From Austropuccinia psidii (lineage: Eukaryota > Basidiomycota > Pucciniomycetes > Pucciniales > Sphaerophragmiaceae), in assembly GCA_023105745.1 (NCBI GenBank), contig JALGQZ010000011.1:19060975-19124974 (forward strand): 64,000 nt of DNA. The letters are read 5' to 3'. Below are positions 57,406 through 64,000 of the stretch, piece after piece. The translations under genes were made by a program, and so were the position numbers. Position 1 is the first letter of the stretch; each line of letters opens with the position of its first letter. The notes beneath the pieces were generated by a model. The model saw only the letters and a program-made list of their open reading frames with translations. It was not told where the DNA came from and did no database searches.

Positions 57406-59492
57406 TGTGGTATTCCATACCAGTTCTTCCAAGGTTCAAATCCACAATTTCAAAGCTAAAGCTTTGATCAATAATAATAATATATATATATATATAAAGA
57501 AAATAAAGATAAAAAGTGAAAGATAAAAGTGAAAAATTGCAAGAAAAAGGAAGAGAATTATATTAAAATAACAAAAATAAGTATTCCACTGGAATCTACA
57601 TCAAATTTTACCTATAGTCACATATTGCCTCAACCCCATAATGTCAATACTTTTCTAGATATCATGGATTAAAGAAGAGAAATGATACTATACAACCTAT
57701 ACTAGGTACAAGAATATGCTTAAATATAATGCAGCTTGTCTAAATATTCAATATTGATAAACATGTGTAATATTACATAAGTGATACCATTACTCTTACA
57801 ACATCATGTGTTACATGTCTTGACATAAAAAAACACTTACATATAGGTTAACATAGTGTTACATTACTCAATCCCCACTTAAACCCCCATAACCAAACAT
57901 TACAGGTATTATTACAAATTAAATTTTACATAGAGAAATACTCAACTAAATACAGATAAAGGCTGTGAAGAAGAAAAAGAAGGTTAGTAGAGATAAGAAT
58001 ACAGTTTTAAAAAAAATGGTGCAATAAACCAAACATATGGTGCAATATCTGTATCAAATGACACCATTCCAAATTTAACCACCAGCAAAAATGTCTCTAG
58101 GCTGTGAAGAAGAAAAATAAGGTTAGCAGAGATAAGAATACAGTTTTTTAAAATGGTGCAATAAACCAAACATATGGTGCAATATCTGTATCAAATGACA
58201 CCATTCCAAATTCAACCACTAGCAAAAATGTCTCAAGGCTGTGCATAATAAGAATAAAGTTTAGTTAAAATAAGAGTATAATTCAAAAAGTATGGTGCAA
58301 TCAACCAAACATATGGTGCAATATCCTGAATAAATGACACCATTCCAAATTTAACCACTAGCAAAAATGTCTCAAGGCTGTGCACTGACAATGATAAGGT
58401 TAAGAATGGTGCAATCAACCAAACATATGGTGCAATATCTTGATCAAATGACACCATTTTTAATTTACCCACCAGCAAAAATATCTCAAGGTGGAATTTT
58501 TTCTAAGTCCCTTGTTTTTGGAAGGCTCTATGGAGGGCCCAAAAGGTATAAATAAAGGGCCTCTCTCCCTGTTTTTCCCCCCATGCTTCTGATTCAGACA
58601 ATAGTCTTGAGGATCAATCCATCCCTTCTCTAGTAGGATAATCTAGTATTTATATTGAAAAAAATCAGTAGCAAGGCTCAGTATCTTATAGTGTTATTTA
58701 TGATTAATTAATGAGAGATATTTATAATATTAATGAAAGAGTTTAATATTATTTAAATAGTCTTACCATTATAGTAGTAGTGCTGAAGTAGTGTTGGAAG
58801 ATATTATCAATAGTGATCTTATCTAATTTATCAATAACCCTTATTTATAGAAGGGATATCATCTTACCCTTATACCTTATATCATAAGCCTTTTTAGTTA
58901 TATTGGATTATATTTATCTTTATCCTAATAGTATTATATTACTATTATATCATTTATATCTTACCTTTATATTAAACAAAACCACCCTTAAAAAAATTAT
59001 CGTACCCTTAAATTATTATAGCTATATTGATAGTATTATTGAATCAACTTTAAAAGTATTAGCTAGCTATCAAGATTATTATTAATATTAATAGTGATCT
59101 TAAACAATATTCTTTAAATATCTCAGGTATTGAAAGAAGGAATACTAGAAGAATTAATTTAAAAGAATTAGAATCAATAACAAGAAAGTTAAGCAAACCT
59201 AAATTATTAAAAAAAATATATTAACTATTACCATTATTATCATAGTGATCTTTTATTGACAGACTGATAGAGACTGCTGAAGAAAATTCTCTAATTGAAA
59301 AGCCACAAAACTAAATAATTGATTTGTGATCTCATCAAAAAGGCTATCTTTTTCAGTATATTTAGAGGGGCAGCTAATACACCTTAGCACCCATGGTTAT
59401 TGGCTCATTCTGAAATTCAAAACAGACTCACCAATAATTTCCCCCTCAAGGTACTGCCTATTATTTATCCCACAACAAAAGGAGTTCCCACA
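57406..59492 (+). repeat. B 3' LTR
   Basis: It matches 39333-41416 with scattered substitutions and a few 1-3 bp indels. It includes the four U3 tandem repeats (about 57959-58490) and the TATA box at 58547-58554, ends at CCCACA and is followed by the ACGC duplication. Confidence 0.95.
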
Positions 59493-59624
59493 ACGCCATA
59501 ATTATAATAATTCTTTATTATTAAAATTCTTTTTATCTTATTTATTTGATATATAAGGACATTCATAGTAAAATAAGGAAAATATTAGTAATTTTTACTC
59601 ATTGTTTCATAGTCAAACCTTACA
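59493..59624 (+). repeat. A2 5' LTR, second part
   Basis: It continues the A LTR from ACGCCATAAT to AACCTTACA at 59624. The PBS-like TTTGGGGGCCTGGCC follows immediately. Confidence 0.88.
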
Positions 59625-60120
59625 TTTGGGGGCCTGGCCATAATATTTACTCTAAAAGGACCTTTAAAAAGATTCTAATTGGGCTTATCCAAAAATAAAT
59701 TATAATCATAATCATATAATTATATAATAATTTTATATTTTATTAATCCTCAAAGCTATTGAGGCATTCGGAAAGCAATTGTACTGTCTTACACGTGGTT
59801 TTTCACATCCTTAGTCTTTCAAAAACTTTCTTTGAGTGACTCTAGTGATTAAAAAAGATATTTTATAACTTCAAAAATAATTTTATATTATAAATTGAGT
59901 TTAAAAAGAATCATATTCATTTTTATTTTATAAAAACATAAAAAATAATAAAAAATATTAAAAACCAATAAAAAAGTTATTTTATTCATTTTAATCTCAT
60001 TTATTTAATTATTTTCACTTTTTAAAAGGTCTAAAAGCAATTGTTACGTGGAAAACTGCCATATCTTACCAAAAGAATAACTTCATATATAAAAGACCTA
60101 TCCTTATTTGTCTTTTTTAT

Positions 60121-60270
60121 TGTTTGAAGACAATCCAACAGAGGAAAACCAAACCACTATTGAAAGATTGGTGGAAGAAACTTTTCCAAGTTCTCCAACC
60201 CCAATTGTCACTAAGAAAAAGAAAGCTAAGAAATTAGACTTTCCAGGACCCACCATTCAGGACTCTGAAG
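60121..60270 (+). pseudogene. A2 leader exon
   Basis: It is homologous to 13495-13644: the FEDNPTE start, a KKKAKKLDFPGPTIQDSE end, and the donor AAG|GTGAGT. The upstream acceptor AG has mutated to AT. Splicing to 60360 keeps the EEDPNTPS frame open for about 50 codons, as in A1. Confidence 0.5.
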
Positions 60271-60349
60271 GTGAGTACCTCATTTATAAATTGCCATAAG
60301 AAGAATTCCTGTTCGGAAATCCTTCTATTTTCTTATTTTTCTTAAATAA

Positions 60350-62562
60350 TGACTACCAGAAGAGGATCCCAATACTCCATCTAATGAGATGGAGCTGGAC
60401 TCAGAGGTAGAATTTATTCCTCAAAAGGGAAAAGGAAGGGAAATCTCCCCAGTGGAACAGAATCCACACAAGGAAGTGCCTTTTCCCAAAGGCAAGTCCC
60501 CGAAATGCCATCATCTTTGAGCCAGAATTAGAACTAAGTATGAGTCACTCAAACAGGTACAAACCTCATTCAGAGGGCTCAGATAGACATCTACATGCCC
60601 CAGTACAAACAATACTACACAGTGTAAAAGGACAAACATTGGGAAATGTTGCCCCAAATACACCAATGAGTGATGAACTCCTGGCACATCCTCAAAAGGT
60701 TCCTCAAGGAGGGGGAAATAGTGAAATACTCCAATGGATGGAATCCACTATCATCCAAGCCTCAAATCAAGAAGATCATGGAGTACCATGCCAAAAAGAA
60801 AGAGGCAAGCAAGGAAGAAGCCCCAGTAGCTTCTAACAGCAAGCCTGAAGTCAATAAACCTCCCCAGAAGGGAGGAAGAACAAGAAAAAGAATTGGAGGA
60901 AACCATATTCCCTAAGCTACAGGATCCCAAAAATTCAAAAAGATACCATGGATAATGTCTTCAAAATGGCCAGAACCTTGATGGAATTCAAAGAAAAAGA
61001 GGAGAAAAGAATGAGACAATCCCATTTCCCAAAGAAATAACCTTGTCTGCTGATATTGTAAATACTTTAACAGAGCTTAAAAATAGTATTTTACCTCTTA
61101 ATGACATTAAAAATAGTTTATTATCTTCCCAAGAAATAAATAATAGCTTATCATCTTTAAAAAAACTTGTTGTACAAAATAAAAAAGAAATTGACAACAT
61201 CAAATTTATGATTGAAAATAATAAACCAAAAGTATTAATTGATAATACTCAGAAATTAATACAAGGACAAGAAGAGTTGTACAATTACATAAGTGATATC
61301 AAAGAAAAAACTTTGACAATCGATTATGACATGAGTACTGATAATCTTACAGAAAAATCAAACAAATTAAGCATTTCTGTAGAAAAATTTGAAGAAAAGA
61401 CTTCATCACACCAAACATTACTTTTGGACCATGTGGAAAAGAATGATAAAGTAAGAATGCATCTGAAAGATGACATTCAAAGTGCAATAAGGTTTATCAC
61501 TGATAAAATGGATAAAACTAATGAGGCTAACTCAGATATGCCAAAGTTATCAACACCATTTTCTCACATAAGAAGCCCTGTTAAGCCAAAAGAGAAATTA
61601 AAAAATCCATTCATAACAGACTTAAGTCACAAGACAATAACCAAGTCTTAATGAAGGAAGAACCTCAATTAAAAGAATTGCCAACATTCACAGGCAAAAC
61701 AATTGACATGCTACAAGAAGATTATGCCATACCAGATGAATTAATCCCTGCAAGATTACATGCAATTTTTGAAAAATCTGCAAAAAGATGGTATTATGGC
61801 ATAAGGCAAACAAATGGCAAAAATACCTGGTCTTGGTGGAAACAAGAAATAATCACCAAGTGGGCTAATAATGCCTGGAGGTACAAGATAAAAAATGCAT
61901 TTGAAAATTATTTCTTTGACCCAGACAAAGACAAACCTTTAACTTGGTTCTTAAAACAAGTTGAAAGACTCAATGCATTGTACCCAGAAATGTCACAAAA
62001 AATGGTGCACATGAAAATACTTAAGAAATGTGGAGGAGAACTAGAACATTCCCTAAGAAGCAGGTGTATAGAACCATGCTCCACAGAATAATATATCAAT
62101 GCACTGGAGGACATAGTGACAAGAGCCAAAATTGGCAGAAGTTGGGAGAAATTGGACATTGAAAGTCCAAATAAGCCATTTATCAAAAATGATAAATCAA
62201 AAGAAGCTATTAAGCCCAATACATCCAACAATAATGAGCAAAGAAAATTCCATAAATGTGGAGGTATTGGACACTTAGCCAATAATTGTCTCAAAAAGGC
62301 AAAGATTAATAAAATTGTGGAAACAGAAAACCACAATGACAAAGAAGAGGAATCTGACTCTGAAAAAGAAACAGAAGAGTCAGAAAGCTCTGAAATTGTT
62401 GAAATTTATATAATTAATGCACAAATTAATAATATTGATATAATGTATGAAGTATTAGATGTTAACTTAAACTTACCACAAGCTGGAACATCTGACACAA
62501 ACCTGACAAATATACAAGATGCCAAAATGTACAGAACCAAACCTGCAAAAGTAATGGGATAC
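60350..62562 (+). pseudogene. gag: A2 gag, degenerate
   Basis: It aligns with A1 gag throughout. The MTTRRG frame has TAA TGA after eleven codons. Further defects are a stop near 60834, a 1-bp deletion near 60862 in the overlapping 148-codon frame, a 10-residue deletion in the capsid block (near 61695) and TAA near 62089. The first zinc-knuckle Cys is replaced by Phe (FHKCGG at about 62250). At 62523 gag and protease are in one continuous frame, which reveals the ancestral gag-pol fusion. The sequence breaks at 62563 where the A3 LTR begins. Confidence 0.85.
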
Positions 62563-64000
62563 TGTAAGGTTTGACTATGAAACAATAAGTAAAAAATTAC
62601 TAATTTATTACTTATTGTACTCTGAATGTCCTTATAATTAAAGTAAATAAGATTAAAATAATAATAATAATAAAGAAATATTATTATTATGGCGTAAAAA
62701 TATTATATTATTAAATAAATATAATAATATAAATTAATATTATATGAAATTATAATATTATAAATAATATATTAATATAAAATAATTAATATATTATAAA
62801 GCTCTTTATTATTGTTACCAACAAATAATAAAGGCGTAAAAAACTGTTTTTTATAAATAAAAAACAATTAATAACAATAATATTACTAATATTAAAGTTA
62901 TATATTAATATAAATACTATTTATATTAATTAAGAATTATTAAGAGTAATAATAAGAGAGAAATTATTATAATAAGATGAAATAACCTACTTTTAACACT
63001 TAAAATAATAATTTTGAGATATTTTACGCCAAAAGAATATAATACAACTTTTTCAAATTGTATTTACAATAAAAAATAAAGAAAATTACTAAATTTCTTG
63101 ATTTTACGTGGAAATGAGTTTTTAGAGAGATTTTTAACAAAAACAATTAAATAAATGATTTAATCACGTCAAAATAGATGATTATAGCCAGGTGGTCTTT
63201 GGTCTTTAATAATATAACAGCTTTATATATAAAGAATAAAGAAATTACCTTTGATTCAATTGATTTAATGTTTTTGATGCGTCTGAGGGGAAAACAGAGT
63301 AAAAAGAGCTCTATTTATAGTAAATACCTCCCTCCTAGAGTCCAACAGGCTTCTAGTAGACGTGTACTGATCATATCCACTGGAATTGATCAATATTTTA
63401 AGGTTTGAGGGTGATTACATCATGATCAAACCATATTACATCATTATTACACCATTATTTAGAGTTATCACTATAACTCTAATTGTGATGACATCAGAGG
63501 CTTGGCAGAACCCCAAATTTCGTGGATTTTATTAGTTTTAATCATAAACTAATAGTATTCACCAATTTTATCACTATTAAGAATGTTAAACTTAATTTGA
63601 GGTTACAGTATGTGATCATAACAGCTCAATTTAAGCTCAAACTTTGATCCTCAATAACTTTTAAGGTTTTCACGCTACAGCAATTGAGAGAGTGAATTCT
63701 GATAGCCTGACATAACCTTATTATGCTGCCAAGAGCTTTTCATTACATCATCAAAACTCTAATTTTGATGATTTTTCTTGTACCTCATCTTTTCTGTCGA
63801 AATTCAATATTTTAAACTTCAAACCTTGATTTCAGGGGGTTATACCCTGAATTTAATAATAAAAATTACATCATTCTTCACGAATGAACTAGGAGAATCC
63901 AACTGTATACTTTTTTTTAAGTTTGGACTACTTTCACAACAAAGTGGTCAACAGCTCTGATGATTTTTATCAATATTTCATCATAGGTTTTAACCTTGTT
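62563..64000 (-). mobile_element. A3: reverse-oriented A-family LTR (solo LTR or element start)
   Basis: From TGTAAGGTTTGAC the sequence is the reverse complement of the A LTR, with an inverted TATA box at 63312-63319 and the 9-bp U3 hairpin near 63940. The LTR extends past the window, so whether an internal region follows is unknown. It is inserted in A2 gag. Confidence 0.92.

Larger units (their letters stand above)
39333..59492 (+). mobile_element. B: 20.2-kb Ty3/Gypsy element with accessory region
   Basis: LTRs of 2.08 kb (TGTGGTATT to TTCCCACA) flank 16 kb of internal sequence. Order: PBS, gag with CCHC, protease and a long acidic C-terminal extension, two accessory frames, 6.5 kb of AT-rich repeat-laden DNA, a second polypurine tract, RT-RNase H-integrase, polypurine tract. 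There is no chromodomain; the integrase ends in an acidic tail. A 4-bp target duplication, ACGC, places it inside the A2 LTR. Four in-frame stops (41712, 42462, 42942, 55739) inactivate it without any frameshift. The LTRs differ by roughly 1-2 percent by eye. The length is several times the 5-7 kb usual for Ty3/Gypsy. Confidence 0.95.
38157..62562 (+). mobile_element. A2: decayed second copy of element A, split by B and cut by A3
   Basis: The 5' LTR starts at 38157, is interrupted at 39332 by element B and resumes at 59493-59624. The internal region with PBS, leader exon and gag follows to 62562, where the reverse-oriented LTR of A3 begins inside the sequence GGGATAC. Nothing after the start of pol is present in the window. 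A2 is the oldest of the three A copies here: its LTR and gag carry many small indels and stops, and both other elements sit inside it. Confidence 0.9.

Overview
The window looks like a repeat-filled, AT-rich stretch of a fungal nuclear genome. The Ty3/Gypsy gag-pol proteins are very close to those I recall from rust fungi (Pucciniales), above all Austropuccinia psidii. That assignment is inference from memory and the AT-rich style, not a search. I see no host housekeeping gene, rRNA, tRNA or CRISPR array. Nearly everything recognisable is transposable element, nested or rearranged.

Layout. (1) Positions 1-5364 and 21661-26877 form a long inverted repeat (IR1, arms at least 5.2 kb). Each arm carries the same unrecognised gene, about 233 codons with an internally duplicated domain and a conserved splice donor. 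(2) Between the arms lie about 4.9 kb of featureless AT-rich DNA with a 370-bp tandem duplication, a dispersed repeat (repeat C), and a complete chromodomain-type Ty3/Gypsy element, A1 (10967-21660), with 2.0-kb LTRs, gag, protease, RT, RNase H and integrase. A1 is broken by two stops and a 1-bp deletion, and its two flanks do not match. (3) Positions 27720-29400 and 36440-38156 form a second inverted repeat (IR2). Its loop holds remnants of another Gypsy family: an integrase piece on the minus strand and a gag-protease piece on the plus strand. (4) Positions 38157-62562 are a decayed second A copy (A2). Its 5' LTR is split by a 20.2-kb Ty3/Gypsy element, B (39333-59492), bounded by a 4-bp target duplication. 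A2's gag is cut at 62563 by the LTR of a third, reverse-oriented copy (A3) that runs out of the window. Insertion order: A2 first, then B and A3.

Element B is the most unusual object. Its gag-protease and pol reading frames lie 8.4 kb apart. The gap holds two further reading frames, one repeating the domain that ends the gag-protease protein, and then about 6.5 kb of very AT-rich DNA. Scattered through that DNA are 15 copies of a roughly 23-nt motif: a small hairpin whose stem pairs change together, followed by TAAACTG or a close variant. B also has a second copy of its polypurine tract upstream of pol. In element A, an 87-89-bp intron and two overlapping open frames at the start of gag suggest dual coding selected by splicing. 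All alignments were made by eye.
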